Below are positions 1 through 9,422 of a DNA stretch of 64,000 bases, in pieces. Made by a program: the position numbers and the translations under genes. Numbering within the stretch: the first letter of the stretch is position 1; each line of letters begins with the position of its first letter. The notes under the pieces were generated by a model. That model saw only the letters and a list, made by a program, of their open reading frames with translations, was not told the DNA's origin and searched no databases. Origin of the DNA: Hyphomicrobium sp. 99 (GTDB taxonomy: Bacteria; Pseudomonadota; Alphaproteobacteria; Rhizobiales; Hyphomicrobiaceae); assembly GCF_000384335.2 (NCBI RefSeq), contig NZ_KQ031382.1, positions 3,731,545 through 3,795,544 on the forward strand, in the 5' to 3' direction.

Positions 1-518
1 TCCTGCATGCGTGCTCCACCCGAGGCCGCGAAAAGAATAAATGGCGTCCTGAGTTCGAGCGCGCGCTGCATGCCAGCGATAATCGCTTCGCCAGCCGCCA
101 TGCCGAGCGAACCCGCCATGAAACGGAAATCTTGAGCTGCCGCGACGACCGGCAAGCCCTCGAGCTCTCCTTCGCCAACGAGGATCGCATCTTCGAGCTT
201 CGTCGCCGCCTTCGCGTCTTTCAAGCGATCGGTATATTTGCGCCCATCGCGAAACTTCAGCGGATCCTGCTGAACGGTTGGCACCGGGACGGTGCGATAT
301 TCTCCGCCATCGAACAGATGCTGCAGGCGCTGCTGCGAACCCATACGCATATGATAGTTCGAGCCGGGCACCACGAACTGATTGGCCTCGAGGTCTTTGT
401 AGAAGACCATCTGGCCCGTCTCCGGGCACTTCACCCAGAGGTTATCCGGCACATCGCGCTTCGCCGTCGATAAAAGCCCGCTGATCTTGGGGCGGACGAC
501 GTTGTTAATCCAATTCAC
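1..518 (-). CDS. accD: Acetyl-CoA carboxylase carboxyltransferase subunit beta (3' end beyond window)
   Basis: Encodes the N-terminal part of AccD, which with AccA transfers carboxyl from biotin to acetyl-CoA to make malonyl-CoA for fatty acid synthesis. About 172 residues are visible, ending inside the carboxyltransferase core at [10 protein letters not shown]. The GTG start lies 10 bases after an AAGGAG ribosome site. In the E. coli family the N-terminus is a four-Cys zinc ribbon; here only one Cys remains (VKCPETGQ), the second CxxC being replaced by [10 protein letters not shown]. The same loss is known in other alphaproteobacteria, so it is lineage-typical rather than damage. It follows trpA on the same strand after about 175 bases with no visible gene. 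The stop lies outside the window. Confidence 0.95.
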   Translation of the reverse strand, partial: MNWINNVVRPKISGLLSTAKRDVPDNLWVKCPETGQMVFYKDLEANQFVVPGSNYHMRMGSQQRLQHLFDGGEYRTVPVPTVQQDPLKFRDGRKYTDRLKDAKAATKLEDAILVGEGELEGLPVVAAAQDFRFMAGSLGMAAGEAIIAGMQRALELRTPFILFAASGGARMQ

Positions 519-694
519 GTGCTCTTGGCTCCTTGTAAGCCGCTCCAAGCGCCTATCGCATCAACGTGCGGGCACAATGGCAAGCTCCTCACAGTCCGCC
601 ATTTTTTAGCGCCACATGAGGGGCCGACGCTAGGACAATGCCCAAAATGGGGGTGTAGAAGGCCGTATCCAATAGAGCTTTCCCGGGGAAAGCG

Positions 695-1525
695 CTAGTC
701 GGCCGATAGGGCCGAACTCAATTCCCGGACGAGATCCGTTACACCCTTACGAGTTCTCTCCGTCGCCTCGCCCTTCGGCCCGAGGGATTTTTCTATAGTA
801 GAAACAATGGCTGAGCCGACAACGACACCGTCAGCCCCTTTAGATATGGCCCGGGCTTGCTCGCCTGACCGCACACCAAAACCAACAACCACGGGCAGCG
901 GCGTTTCCGCCTTGATCGCCTTCACTTGACTGTGAACGTCGTTAACGACGGGTGCCGCAGCCCCGGTGATGCCGGTGATCGAAACATAGTAAACGAAACC
1001 TGACGTATTCTTCAAAACCGCGGGCAATCGCGCCTTGTCCGTCGTCGGCGTTGCGAGGCGGATGAAATTGAGCCCTGCGGCGAGCGAGGGGAGGCAAAGC
1101 TCATCGTCAGCCTCGGGCGGCACGTCGACGACGATGAGACCATCGACCCCCGCCGACTTCGCATCCTTGATGAAGCGCTCGTTGCCGTAGACGTAGATCG
1201 GATTGTAGTAGCCCATCAGCACGATCGGCGTCGTCGCGTCCTTGGCACGGAAATCGCGAACGAGCTGCAGCGTCTTGATCATATTCTGACCGGCCTTGAG
1301 CGCTCGATGCGACGAAGCCTGGATCGCCGGACCATCGGCCATCGGGTCCGAGAACGGCATACCGAGTTCGATGATATCGGCGCCGGCTTTGACGAGGTCG
1401 TCAAGAATCTGCGCGCTCGTCTCGAGATCGGGATCGCCCGCCGTAACGAACGTAATGAGCGCCGGTCGCTTTTCTTTTTTCAATGCTTCAAAACGGGCAT
1501 CGATGCGTGTGACGTGCTTGGTCAT
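695..1525 (-). CDS. trpA: Tryptophan synthase alpha chain
   Basis: Cleaves indole-3-glycerol phosphate to indole and glyceraldehyde 3-phosphate; the indole channels to TrpB. The 276-residue TIM barrel is of normal family length. The catalytic acids are visible: Glu53 in [10 protein letters not shown] and Asp64 in PMADGP, matching E. coli Glu49 and Asp60. The phosphate-binding loops GFGVRSGEQ and [10 protein letters not shown] are present. It starts one base after the trpB stop, so the two are translationally coupled in a trpF-trpB-trpA order, with accD next downstream. No attenuator-like leader is seen. The sequence is intact. Confidence 0.98.
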   Translation of the reverse strand: MTKHVTRIDARFEALKKEKRPALITFVTAGDPDLETSAQILDDLVKAGADIIELGMPFSDPMADGPAIQASSHRALKAGQNMIKTLQLVRDFRAKDATTPIVLMGYYNPIYVYGNERFIKDAKSAGVDGLIVVDVPPEADDELCLPSLAAGLNFIRLATPTTDKARLPAVLKNTSGFVYYVSITGITGAAAPVVNDVHSQVKAIKAETPLPVVVGFGVRSGEQARAISKGADGVVVGSAIVSTIEKSLGPKGEATERTRKGVTDLVRELSSALSAD

Positions 1526-1526
1526 C

Positions 1527-2768
1527 TTAGATCTTCATCCCAAGATGTTTGGCGACCGTGAAGAGATCCTTGTCGCCACGACCGGATAGATTCACGACCA
1601 GCAGATTGTCTTTCGGAAGTTTCGGCGCAAGCTTCATGACTTGCGCGAGCGCATGACTTGGTTCGAGCGCCGGGATGATCCCTTCAAGACGCGTGCAGAA
1701 CTGCAAAGCCGCGAGCGCTTCTTTGTCCGTCACGGCGACATACTTCACCCGGCCGATATCCTTGAGCCAGGAATGCTCAGGCCCGACGCCGGGATAATCG
1801 AGGCCCGCGGAAATCGAGTGACCTTCGAGAATTTGTCCGTCGCTATCCTGCAAGAGATACGTACGGTTTCCGTGCAGCACGCCCGGCGAACCGCCCGTCA
1901 TCGATGCCGCGTGACCGTTCTCGACGTCGAGCCCGTGGCCGCCCGCTTCGACGCCATAGATCGCAACGTCCTTGTCGTCCAAGAACGGATGGAAAATGCC
2001 GATGGCGTTCGACCCGCCGCCGATGCAGGCAACGATCGTATCCGGCAACCGGCCTTCCGCTTCCATCATCTGCGAACGCGTCTCATGGCCGATGATCGCC
2101 TGGAAATCGCGAACCATCGCCGGATAAGGGTGCGGACCTGCCGCCGTGCCGATGAGGTAATAGGTGTCGCGCACGTTGGTGACCCAATCGCGCAGCGCTT
2201 CGTTCATCGCGTCTTTCAACGTGCCCGCGCCCGACGTCACGGGATTGAGCTTGGCGCCGAGCAACGTCATGCGCGCGACGTTCGGCGCCTGACGCTCAAC
2301 GTCAGTCGCGCCCATGTAGATCTCGCAGTCCATGCCGTACTTCGCGCAAACCGTCGCGACGGCGACGCCGTGCTGACCGGCCCCCGTCTCCGCGATGATC
2401 CGCTTTTTGCCCATCCGGCGCGCAAGCAGGATCTGCCCGAGGCAGTTGTTGATCTTGTGCGAACCCGTGTGATTGAGCTCTTCGCGCTTGAAGTAAATCT
2501 TTGCGCCGCCAAGTTCCGCCGTCATGCGCTCTGCATGATAGAGGGGGCTCGGCCGGCCAGCGTAATGCAGGCTGAGAAAATCAAGCTCGCGCTGGAATTC
2601 GGGATCGGCTTTTGCAGCTTCGTAGGCGCGCTCGAGTTCCAGAATCAGCGGCATCAGCGTCTCGGCAACGAAGCGGCCACCGAAGATGCCGAAAAATCCC
2701 TTGTCGTCGGGACCTGTCGCATAGCTGTTGAGAGCGGCGTCCGCCGTCTTCTGAGATTTCGTTGCCAT
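1527..2768 (-). CDS. trpB: Tryptophan synthase beta chain
   Basis: PLP enzyme condensing indole with serine to give tryptophan, in an alpha2-beta2 complex with TrpA. The product is 413 residues. The PLP lysine is Lys105 in HTGSHKINN and the phosphate-binding glycine loop is [11 protein letters not shown] roughly 20-residue N-terminal extension precedes the conserved [13 protein letters not shown] start of the fold, as is common in alphaproteobacteria. It sits 42 bases after trpF and 1 base before trpA. A 428-codon open frame on the opposite strand is a codon-bias artefact. Confidence 0.98.
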   Translation of the reverse strand: MATKSQKTADAALNSYATGPDDKGFFGIFGGRFVAETLMPLILELERAYEAAKADPEFQRELDFLSLHYAGRPSPLYHAERMTAELGGAKIYFKREELNHTGSHKINNCLGQILLARRMGKKRIIAETGAGQHGVAVATVCAKYGMDCEIYMGATDVERQAPNVARMTLLGAKLNPVTSGAGTLKDAMNEALRDWVTNVRDTYYLIGTAAGPHPYPAMVRDFQAIIGHETRSQMMEAEGRLPDTIVACIGGGSNAIGIFHPFLDDKDVAIYGVEAGGHGLDVENGHAASMTGGSPGVLHGNRTYLLQDSDGQILEGHSISAGLDYPGVGPEHSWLKDIGRVKYVAVTDKEALAALQFCTRLEGIIPALEPSHALAQVMKLAPKLPKDNLLVVNLSGRGDKDLFTVAKHLGMKI

Positions 2769-2810
2769 GAAAGCCTCGTTTCTCCGAGCTTGAGCCGGGA
2801 GATGAAATTG

Positions 2811-3461
2811 TCAGGTCTGCTTAGCTGTCTTTACGGCCAGAAGAAAGCGACGGATCTGTTCAAGGTCCTTGATGCCCGGCGCGCTTTCGACGCCCGACGA
2901 CACATCGACGGCGATCGGATGCGTTAACGCGATCGCATCCGCCACATTATCGGGGTCAAGGCCGCCCGAAAGCATGAACGGCAGCGCTTCGGCGACACCG
3001 TCGAGCGCATGCCAGTCGAACGTCCGGCCGTTACCGCCCGGCAGCGATGAACCCGGAGGCGCCTTCGCGTCGAAGAGAATGAGGTCGGCAGCACCCGCAT
3101 AACCCTGCGCTCGCGCGGCGTCGTCCGCTGTGGCGACGGAGATCGCCTTGATCACCTCACGACCGAACTTCTTCTTGATGGCCAGAACCCGTTCGGGCGC
3201 TTCACTGCCATGAAGCTGCAGAATGTCTGGCGCCACGTCTTCGACGATGTCTTGCAACGTCTCATCGTCCGCATCGACCGTTAACGCGACGATTCCGACC
3301 TTGCCGCGCGCCAACTCAGCAAGCGCCTTGGCCTGCGCGATCTCGAGATGACGCGGGCTCTTCGGGTAGAACACAAGCCCGATGTAATCGGCGCCACCGG
3401 CTATCGCGGCATCCAATGCTTCAGGCGTCGAGATCCCGCAAATTTTGGTTCTTGTGACCAT
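2811..3461 (-). CDS. trpF: Phosphoribosylanthranilate isomerase
   Basis: Isomerises N-(5'-phosphoribosyl)anthranilate to CdRP in tryptophan biosynthesis. The 216-residue TIM barrel carries the general base Cys8 (TKICGIS) and general acid Asp131 (LILFDAKAP), followed by the phosphate loops LSGGLDPDN and VDVSSGVE. It heads the trpF-trpB-trpA group. Only a weak ribosome site precedes the ATG. It lies 13 bases after a small membrane protein gene on the same strand, so transcription may come from further upstream. Confidence 0.97.
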   Translation of the reverse strand: MVTRTKICGISTPEALDAAIAGGADYIGLVFYPKSPRHLEIAQAKALAELARGKVGIVALTVDADDETLQDIVEDVAPDILQLHGSEAPERVLAIKKKFGREVIKAISVATADDAARAQGYAGAADLILFDAKAPPGSSLPGGNGRTFDWHALDGVAEALPFMLSGGLDPDNVADAIALTHPIAVDVSSGVESAPGIKDLEQIRRFLLAVKTAKQT

Positions 3462-3474
3462 AATATTTCATGCG

Positions 3475-3714
3475 TTACGCAGTGGGCGCACCAGCGAGAC
3501 GGCGCTTCTGCCAGCGCTTAAGGGCGATAAACGTCCAAACGCCTTCGACCAAACCGAAAGGCCATGCGCCCTGCAGAAATCCATAGACCGAACCCATCGC
3601 GCAAGCGACGGAAAATCCAAGGATGCACCAAGGGCTGCTGTCCTCGAACGTGTAGAACAAAAGCATCAGACTGACCGCTACGAGCCCGAACAGCGTCAAC
3701 GCATCGAATGTCAT
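3475..3714 (-). CDS. Small conserved membrane protein of unknown function
   Basis: A 79-residue protein with two or three hydrophobic segments (LFGLVAVSLMLLFYTF, ILGFSVACAMGSVYGFL, FGLVEGVWTFIALK) and a basic tail RWQKRRLAG. It resembles short uncharacterised inner-membrane proteins in related Hyphomicrobiales that share the SVYGFLQGAWPFG.VE pattern; this is recalled and was not searched. The ATG at 3714 is preferred over a frame-open upstream start because the upstream residues are basic and overlap lapA. It sits between lapA and trpF on the same strand. Confidence 0.65.
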   Translation of the reverse strand: MTFDALTLFGLVAVSLMLLFYTFEDSSPWCILGFSVACAMGSVYGFLQGAWPFGLVEGVWTFIALKRWQKRRLAGAPTA

Positions 3715-3733
3715 CGGGAACGTAGGCTCACAA

Positions 3734-4084
3734 TCAACGGCTCGAGATCGCCAAGTGCTGGTCTGCGGCTTCAGCGGCAGCTTCGCGTTCGCGCGCGAGG
3801 CGGTCCGCCTCCGCTTGCCAGCGCGCTGCTCGCCGGCCTTGCGAACGGGCCGTTTGACGCCATCGGCTTTGCCCCATCCAAGTCGCAACGCCGCCAAGGA
3901 TGACACCGAGAACGAGAGCCGCCATCAGATAGATGTAAAACGGCAGCTCGATCGAAAGCGCCGGCGTTTCGGGCCGGAACGGATCAAGGATCAGATCCAC
4001 CGGCTGGCGGTTCGAAACCGCGATCGCAACGAGAATGATGCCAAGCGGAAACCCGATAAGCAGCGCGAGAATACGCCTGAACAT
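3734..4084 (-). CDS. LapA/DUF1049-domain membrane protein
   Basis: A 116-residue protein with a two-helix LapA-like domain: an N-terminal membrane helix (ILALLIGFPLGIILVAIAVSN), the short exposed stretch NRQPVDLILDP, a second helix (YIYLMAALVLGVILGGVATWM) and a charged C-terminal coiled tail rich in Arg, Ala and Glu. In E. coli LapA works with LapB in lipopolysaccharide assembly control; the role here is inferred from architecture only. A GAGGT ribosome site precedes the ATG. It lies about 60 bases after ihfB, a neighbourhood (rpsA-ihfB-lapA-trpF) common in Hyphomicrobiales. Confidence 0.8.
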   Translation of the reverse strand: MFRRILALLIGFPLGIILVAIAVSNRQPVDLILDPFRPETPALSIELPFYIYLMAALVLGVILGGVATWMGQSRWRQTARSQGRRAARWQAEADRLAREREAAAEAADQHLAISSR

Positions 4085-4145
4085 GATCTACCTCACTTGG
4101 CGGGGCACGAAAATCCGCCGCGGCCATCTCGTCAGTGGTTGCTCG

Positions 4146-4442
4146 TCAGTGTTTCGCGCCGTTGAGCTTATTTAGCCGGTCGCGAAGTTCTTTGCCCGTC
4201 TTGAAGAATGGCACAAATTTCTCGGCGACGGCGACGGTCGTGCCGGTCCGGGGATTTCTTCCCTGTCGCGACGCACGATGCTTCACCGTGAATGCGCCGA
4301 AACCGCGAAGCTCGACGCGATCACCTCGCGATAAAGCATCGACGATTTCGTCGAAAATTACATTGACGATGCGTTCGACGTCACGATGGTAAAGATGCGG
4401 ATTGGCAGTGGCAATCCGTTGCACCAGCTCCGATTTGATCAC
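4146..4442 (-). CDS. ihfB: Integration host factor subunit beta
   Basis: DNA-bending histone-like protein that pairs with IhfA in site-specific recombination, replication and transcription. At 98 residues it is the normal length. It has the HU/IHF fold with [15 protein letters not shown] and the beta-arm RGRNPRTG, where the intercalating proline is Pro64. Translation starts at GTG 4442, seven bases after GGGAG. It follows sppA by about 30 bases, the conserved rpsA-sppA-ihfB order. IHF is a likely host partner for the integrase encoded at 24.66 kb. Confidence 0.96.
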   Translation of the reverse strand: MIKSELVQRIATANPHLYHRDVERIVNVIFDEIVDALSRGDRVELRGFGAFTVKHRASRQGRNPRTGTTVAVAEKFVPFFKTGKELRDRLNKLNGAKH

Positions 4443-4474
4443 GTTTCGCTCCCAGCTTCGGCGACCATTTCTTC

Positions 4475-5440
4475 TTATTTTTCAGAAGGGTGCCAAACTG
4501 AGAGAAGACCGTCAAGTCCGAGCGTGGAAATCATCCGATCACGAACCAAAAAATTTACAGCGTCGCCCGCCGCCGGTCCCAACAGCCAGCCCGCAATGCT
4601 GGCCGACATCCCTGCAAAGCCGTAACCACTGCTGCTCGCGGGCTTCCAATCGGTGACTTTGGCCGTCTGCGGGACGCTTTTCACGTCTTTGAGCCATTTG
4701 ACCGCCTCATCCTCACCGCCGAGTTGATCGACCAACTTGGCGTCGAGAGCCTCGCGGCCTGAATAGATTCGGCCGTCCAGCAGGCCTGGAATATCGGCAG
4801 CCTTGACGCCGCGGCGGCTCTCAACCAGCCCGATGAACCATTTGAAGCCGTCGGCCACCATGCCCTCGGCGACCTTCTTGCTCGAGTCGTCAAGCGTCTC
4901 GAACGGCGACGGCGAAGCCTTCAGCGGACCGCTCTTAACCTCGTTCATCTTGACGCCGATCTTGTCGAGCAACTGGACGACTTCCGGCCACTGCACGATG
5001 ACGCCGACAGAGCCCGTAATCGTATTGCCACGGGCAACAATGTGGTCCGTGGCGAGACCCGCGATGTAGGCCGCCGAAGCCGCCACGGTGCCGAATTGCG
5101 CAACGACAGGCTTCTTTTTGGAAAGCGCACGGATGCCTTCGAAGAGCGCCTCGCCCCCCGTTGTCGTGCCGCCGGGACTGTTGATGAACAGCAGAACGCC
5201 AGAGACGCTGGCGTCGTCACCAATATCCTTCAGCAATTTAAGCTGATCGCGATCTTCCGTAATGGTGCCTTCGATTGTGACGCGGGCAATCTGCTTTTGA
5301 CCGGTAAGGGAAGCAAGCTTGTCGCCCCCTAATGCCAGCGCACCGATCGCGATAAGCAGACCGGCGAGCCCTGCGGCGCGCCAAAGCGATACCGACCGGC
5401 GAAGCCGCCTGCGATCGAGAACCGTTTCCGTTTCAAGCAT
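4475..5440 (-). CDS. sppA: Signal peptide peptidase SppA, short type
   Basis: Membrane-anchored S49 serine protease that degrades cleaved signal peptides. The 321-residue product has a basic N-terminus, one membrane anchor at about residues 20-40, then the ClpP-like protease fold. The predicted nucleophile is Ser122 ([12 protein letters not shown]) and the general base Lys174 ([11 protein letters not shown]). Their 52-residue spacing is that of the short bacterial SppA catalytic pair. The ATG at 5440 is chosen because the upstream frame is Arg/Ser-rich and overlaps rpsA. It lies between rpsA and ihfB. Confidence 0.93.
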   Translation of the reverse strand: MLETETVLDRRRLRRSVSLWRAAGLAGLLIAIGALALGGDKLASLTGQKQIARVTIEGTITEDRDQLKLLKDIGDDASVSGVLLFINSPGGTTTGGEALFEGIRALSKKKPVVAQFGTVAASAAYIAGLATDHIVARGNTITGSVGVIVQWPEVVQLLDKIGVKMNEVKSGPLKASPSPFETLDDSSKKVAEGMVADGFKWFIGLVESRRGVKAADIPGLLDGRIYSGREALDAKLVDQLGGEDEAVKWLKDVKSVPQTAKVTDWKPASSSGYGFAGMSASIAGWLLGPAAGDAVNFLVRDRMISTLGLDGLLSVWHPSEK

Positions 5441-5633
5441 TTGGGGTGGTGCCCTTTCGTCATCTCGCGGCAAGTCGAGCGGGAGGCCCGTCAACGCGGC
5501 TCGTTCTGGGGGCGAACGTAGGCAAGGTTGGGGCCGCGAGCAACGGGGAAGCCCGCGACCTCTCGCCCAAAAGTTAAGGCGCGCGGCAGGGTTTGCCGCG
5601 CGCCTCTCAATTTCCAGGCTAAGCCTAAGCCGA

Positions 5634-7355
5634 TTACTCGGCGTCTTCCGCGCCTTCGCGCTTCTTGATGGCAGCCTTGAAGATGTCGCCGAGCGAAGCT
5701 CCCGAGTCGGTCGAGCCGTACTGAGCAACAGCCTGCTTCTCTTCCGCGAGTTCGAGCGCCTTGATCGAAACGGCGATACGGCGTGCTGCCTTATCGACCG
5801 AGACGACTGCCGCATCGACCTTGTCGCCGACGTTGAAGCGTTCCGGACGCTGCTCCGAGCGATCACGCGAGAGATCGGCGCGCTTGATGAACGACGTCAA
5901 CTCGCTGTCTGCGATCCGGACATCGATACCGGCTTCGTTGACCGCGGTGACGGTGCCGGTGACGGCGTCGCCCTTCTTGTACTTCGCCATGGCGTCGGCC
6001 GGGTCGCCGCCCAGCTGCTTGACGCCGAGCGAAATGCGCTCCTTCGAGCCGTCGACATCGAGAACGATGGCTTTGACGTTGTCGCCCTTCTTGTAGTCCT
6101 TGATGACTTCGTCGCCGGCCTTCTGCCAGTCGAGGTCCGAAAGATGGACCATGCCGTCGATGCCATTGTCGAGACCGATGAAGAGACCGAACTCGGTGAT
6201 GTTGCGGATCGGACCTTCGACGACCGAGCCCTTCGGGTGCTGCGTCAGGAACGCATCCCACGGGTTCTCCTGCGTCTGCTTCAGGCCGAGCGAGATACGG
6301 CGCTTCTGCGGATCGACTTCGAGAACCTGAACTTCGACCTGCTGGCTCGTCGAAACGATCTTGCCAGGGTGCGTGTTCTTCTTCGTCCAGCTCATTTCCG
6401 AGACGTGGATCAGGCCTTCGACGCCCGGCTCCAGCTCAACGAACGCGCCGTAATCGGCAATATTCGTCACGGTGCCCTTGACGCGAGCGCCGACCGGATA
6501 CTTCGCTTCGATTGCCGACCACGGATCGGACTGAAGCTGCTTCATGCCGAGCGAAATACGCTGCGTTTCCGGGTTGATGCGGATGATCTGCACCTTCACC
6601 GTATCGCCGACGTTGAGGATTTCGGACGGATGGTTGACGCGGCGCCATGCCATGTCGGTGACGTGAAGAAGACCGTCGATGCCGCCGAGATCGATGAACG
6701 CACCGTAATCGGTGATGTTCTTGACGAGACCGTCGATGATCTGGCCTTCGGCGAGACGAGCGACGATTTCCGTCCTCTGCTCTGCGCGGCTCTCTTCGAG
6801 AACCGACCGGCGCGAAACAACGATGTTGCCGCGACGGCGATCCATCTTCAGGATCTGGAAGGGCTGCTGCTGATGCATCAGCGGTCCGATATCGCGAACG
6901 GGGCGAATATCGACCTGGCTGCCCGGAAGGAACGCCACGGCGCCGTCGAGATCGACGGTGAAACCGCCCTTGACCTTGTTGAAGATGACGCCCGTAACCT
7001 TCTCGCCCTTTTCGTAGAGGCGCTCGAGGCGGGTCCAGCTTTCTTCGCGGCGAGCCTTGTCGCGCGAGAGAACTGCTTCACCGAGCGCATTCTCGACGCG
7101 CTCCAGGTAGACTTCAACGGTGTCGCCGACTTTGAGGTCGCCCGGCTTGCCGCCGACGCCGAACTCCTTCATCGCGACGCGGCCTTCCATCTTGAGGCCG
7201 ACGTCGATGATCGCCATGTCTTTTTCGATGCCGACGATCTTGCCCTTTACGACGGAACCTTCGAACAGGTCGTCCTTGGCAAGGCTCTCGGCGAGCAGCG
7301 CGGCAAAATCTTCGCGCGAGGGATTGAAATCAGTGTTGGTAACTTCGGCGGACAT
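5634..7355 (-). CDS. rpsA: 30S ribosomal protein S1
   Basis: Binds mRNA and helps the 30S subunit unfold and start on structured messages. At 573 residues it has the standard set of six S1 OB-fold repeats; repeats 3-5 are easily seen through the recurring ITDYGAFIDLGG, IADYGAFVELEPG and ITEFGLFIGLDNG segments, and the C-terminus is acidic. An AAGGAG ribosome site precedes the ATG. The 291 bases upstream (7356-7646) have no supported gene and probably hold the promoter and leader. In most relatives cmk lies directly upstream; here the PDH operon sits between them. A 714-codon antisense frame is an artefact. Confidence 0.98.
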   Translation of the reverse strand: MSAEVTNTDFNPSREDFAALLAESLAKDDLFEGSVVKGKIVGIEKDMAIIDVGLKMEGRVAMKEFGVGGKPGDLKVGDTVEVYLERVENALGEAVLSRDKARREESWTRLERLYEKGEKVTGVIFNKVKGGFTVDLDGAVAFLPGSQVDIRPVRDIGPLMHQQQPFQILKMDRRRGNIVVSRRSVLEESRAEQRTEIVARLAEGQIIDGLVKNITDYGAFIDLGGIDGLLHVTDMAWRRVNHPSEILNVGDTVKVQIIRINPETQRISLGMKQLQSDPWSAIEAKYPVGARVKGTVTNIADYGAFVELEPGVEGLIHVSEMSWTKKNTHPGKIVSTSQQVEVQVLEVDPQKRRISLGLKQTQENPWDAFLTQHPKGSVVEGPIRNITEFGLFIGLDNGIDGMVHLSDLDWQKAGDEVIKDYKKGDNVKAIVLDVDGSKERISLGVKQLGGDPADAMAKYKKGDAVTGTVTAVNEAGIDVRIADSELTSFIKRADLSRDRSEQRPERFNVGDKVDAAVVSVDKAARRIAVSIKALELAEEKQAVAQYGSTDSGASLGDIFKAAIKKREGAEDAE

Positions 7356-7646
7356 TCGTTCTCCTTGATAACGACGTGGTGCCCGGCTCGGCGGTCGGGC
7401 GAGTTTGGGTTGATGTTTGAAGCGCCGATAAACAGACCCGCGCGAACGCGATGCCTGGCTTGATGGCGCTGATGTCTGGGTGTGATGTCGCCGTGATGGG
7501 CCGCAGCCCTGCCGGTCAGAATTCGGGGACCCCTATGGGGCGCCCAACCGGCTGATCTTCCTCTTGACCATCCGACAGCGACGTCGAATGGCGCCGGTAT
7601 AGCCAACCGCCCCTTCAAAAGCAAGGCCCAGGCAAGGGTCAGAGCC

Positions 7647-9413
7647 CTAGGCCCGGACCCGGGACGGTTTGGGCGGCATCAGGTCCGTACAGACGCCTTC
7701 CGCCACTTCCGCCGCCATGCCAACGGACTCCGACAGCGTCGGATGCGGGTGGATGGTTTTCCCGATATCGACGGCGTCCGCCCCCATTTCGATGGCGAGA
7801 CAAATCTCTGAAATGAGGTTTCCGGCTTCCGTGCCGACAATGGCCCCGCCGATGATCCGCTCGGTGCTCTCGTCGAAGAGCAGCTTGGTGAAGCCCTCGT
7901 CCCGCCCGTTGGCAATGGCCCGGCCCGAAGCGGCCCAAGGGAACACGGCCTTCTTATAAGCTATGCCTCGGGCCTTAGCCTCAGTTTCGGTCAAACCGGC
8001 CCAGGCGATCTCCGGATCGGTATAGGCGACGGACGGGATCTGGCGGACGTCGAAGAAACTTTTGCCCCCCGCCGCATTTTCCGCCGCGACATGCCCCTGA
8101 TGGACGGCCTTATGCGCCAGCATCGGCTCATCCGCGATATCGCCGATGGCAAATATGTTCGCAACATTCGTCCGCATTTGGCTATCGACCGGAATGAAAC
8201 CACGGTCCGAGACGGCGACCCCGGCGTTGCCGGCGCCGATCACCCGGCCGTTAGGCCTCCGCCCGACGGCGACAAGCACCATACCGTAGCGCTGCGGTTC
8301 GGACGGCGCGTCGGCGCCTTCGAAGGTCACGTGGATTCCATCCGGCTTTGCTTCCACCCCGACGACTTTGGTCTTCAGCATCACCTTGTCGAAACGGCGC
8401 GCGTTGGCCTTCTGCCAGACGTTGACGAGATCGCGGTCCGCCCCCGGCATCAAACCATCCAGCAACTCGACGACATCGAGCCGCGCGCCAAGCGTCGAAT
8501 AAACCGTCGCCATCTCGAGGCCGATGATGCCGCCGCCGATGACGAGCATCCTCTCCGGAATTTGCGGCAGCTCGAGTGCACCGGTTGAATCGACGATGCG
8601 CGGATCGGATGGCATGAACGGCAGCTGAGCCGCCTCTGACCCCGCGGCGATGATGGCCCTTTCGAAACGCACTGTTTCTTCGCGCCCATCGTCGAACGCG
8701 ACTTTCAAATGATGATCATCGACGAACGTGCCGGTGCCGCGCAACGTCGTGACCTTACGCGCCTTCGCCATCGACGCGAGCCCGCCCGTCAGCTTGCCGA
8801 CGACTGCGTTCTTATAAGCGGCGAGCTTTTTCAAATCGATTTTCGGCGCGGCAAACGTAATGCCGTGTTTGCCCAGCGCAGCCGCTTCATCGATGACGAA
8901 CGCCGTATGCAGCAGCGCCTTCGAGGGAATGCACCCGACGTTCAGACAAACGCCACCCAGCGCGGGCCACCGATCGACGAGGATGGTCTTCGCGCCGAGA
9001 TCGGCCGCGCGAAAGGCGGCGGAATAACCTCCGGGGCCAGCTCCCAACACCAGAACTTCGCAACTATGATCTGCGTTTCCTGAGAACCTCTCCGCCGCAA
9101 CCGTCGGCGCCGAGGGAGCTTCCTTTTTCGTCGGCGCCGCTTTGGCCTTTACCGGCTCTTCTTCGACCGCATCCGACTGCGTTTCGAGCGTCAGGATCGG
9201 ACTGCCTTCGCTGACCTTATCGCCGACCTTGAGCAGAACCTCGACGATCTTTCCGCCTTCGGGAGCCGGCACATCGAACGAAGCCTTGTCGCTCTCGAGC
9301 GTAATGAGCGCGTCTTCGGCAGCGATGGTCGCTCCCGGCTTCACATGCACTTCAATGACGGGCACGTTCTCGAAATCGCCGAGAGCGGGAACGCGGATTT
9401 CCTTCTTGCTCAT
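7647..9413 (-). CDS. lpdA: Dihydrolipoyl dehydrogenase (E3) with N-terminal lipoyl domain
   Basis: FAD enzyme reoxidising dihydrolipoyl groups of the pyruvate dehydrogenase complex. It is about 588 residues, some 120 longer than a plain E3, because it begins with a lipoyl domain (lipoyl Lys43 in TLESDKASFDV) and an Ala/Pro linker. Then come the FAD loop GAGPGGYSAAFRAA, the redox disulfide Cys156/Cys161 (GGVCLNVGCIPSK), the NAD loop GGGIIGLEMA and the C-terminal His-Glu pair in HPHPTLSE. The ATG at 9413 is preferred to an adjacent GTG. It is the last gene of aceE-aceF-lpdA, 9 bases after aceF. Lipoyl-E3 fusions are known in operons of this type. Confidence 0.97.
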   Translation of the reverse strand: MSKKEIRVPALGDFENVPVIEVHVKPGATIAAEDALITLESDKASFDVPAPEGGKIVEVLLKVGDKVSEGSPILTLETQSDAVEEEPVKAKAAPTKKEAPSAPTVAAERFSGNADHSCEVLVLGAGPGGYSAAFRAADLGAKTILVDRWPALGGVCLNVGCIPSKALLHTAFVIDEAAALGKHGITFAAPKIDLKKLAAYKNAVVGKLTGGLASMAKARKVTTLRGTGTFVDDHHLKVAFDDGREETVRFERAIIAAGSEAAQLPFMPSDPRIVDSTGALELPQIPERMLVIGGGIIGLEMATVYSTLGARLDVVELLDGLMPGADRDLVNVWQKANARRFDKVMLKTKVVGVEAKPDGIHVTFEGADAPSEPQRYGMVLVAVGRRPNGRVIGAGNAGVAVSDRGFIPVDSQMRTNVANIFAIGDIADEPMLAHKAVHQGHVAAENAAGGKSFFDVRQIPSVAYTDPEIAWAGLTETEAKARGIAYKKAVFPWAASGRAIANGRDEGFTKLLFDESTERIIGGAIVGTEAGNLISEICLAIEMGADAVDIGKTIHPHPTLSESVGMAAEVAEGVCTDLMPPKPSRVRA

Positions 9414-9422
9414 CACACCGTC

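Noticed and set aside
1641..2927. A 428-codon plus-strand frame opposite trpB
   Set aside because: Codon-bias shadow of trpB; composition is typical of antisense translation.
5319..7463. A 714-codon open frame on the plus strand opposite sppA and rpsA
   Set aside because: It is antisense to a textbook rpsA; long antisense frames arise from high-GC codon bias, and the translation shows no domain.
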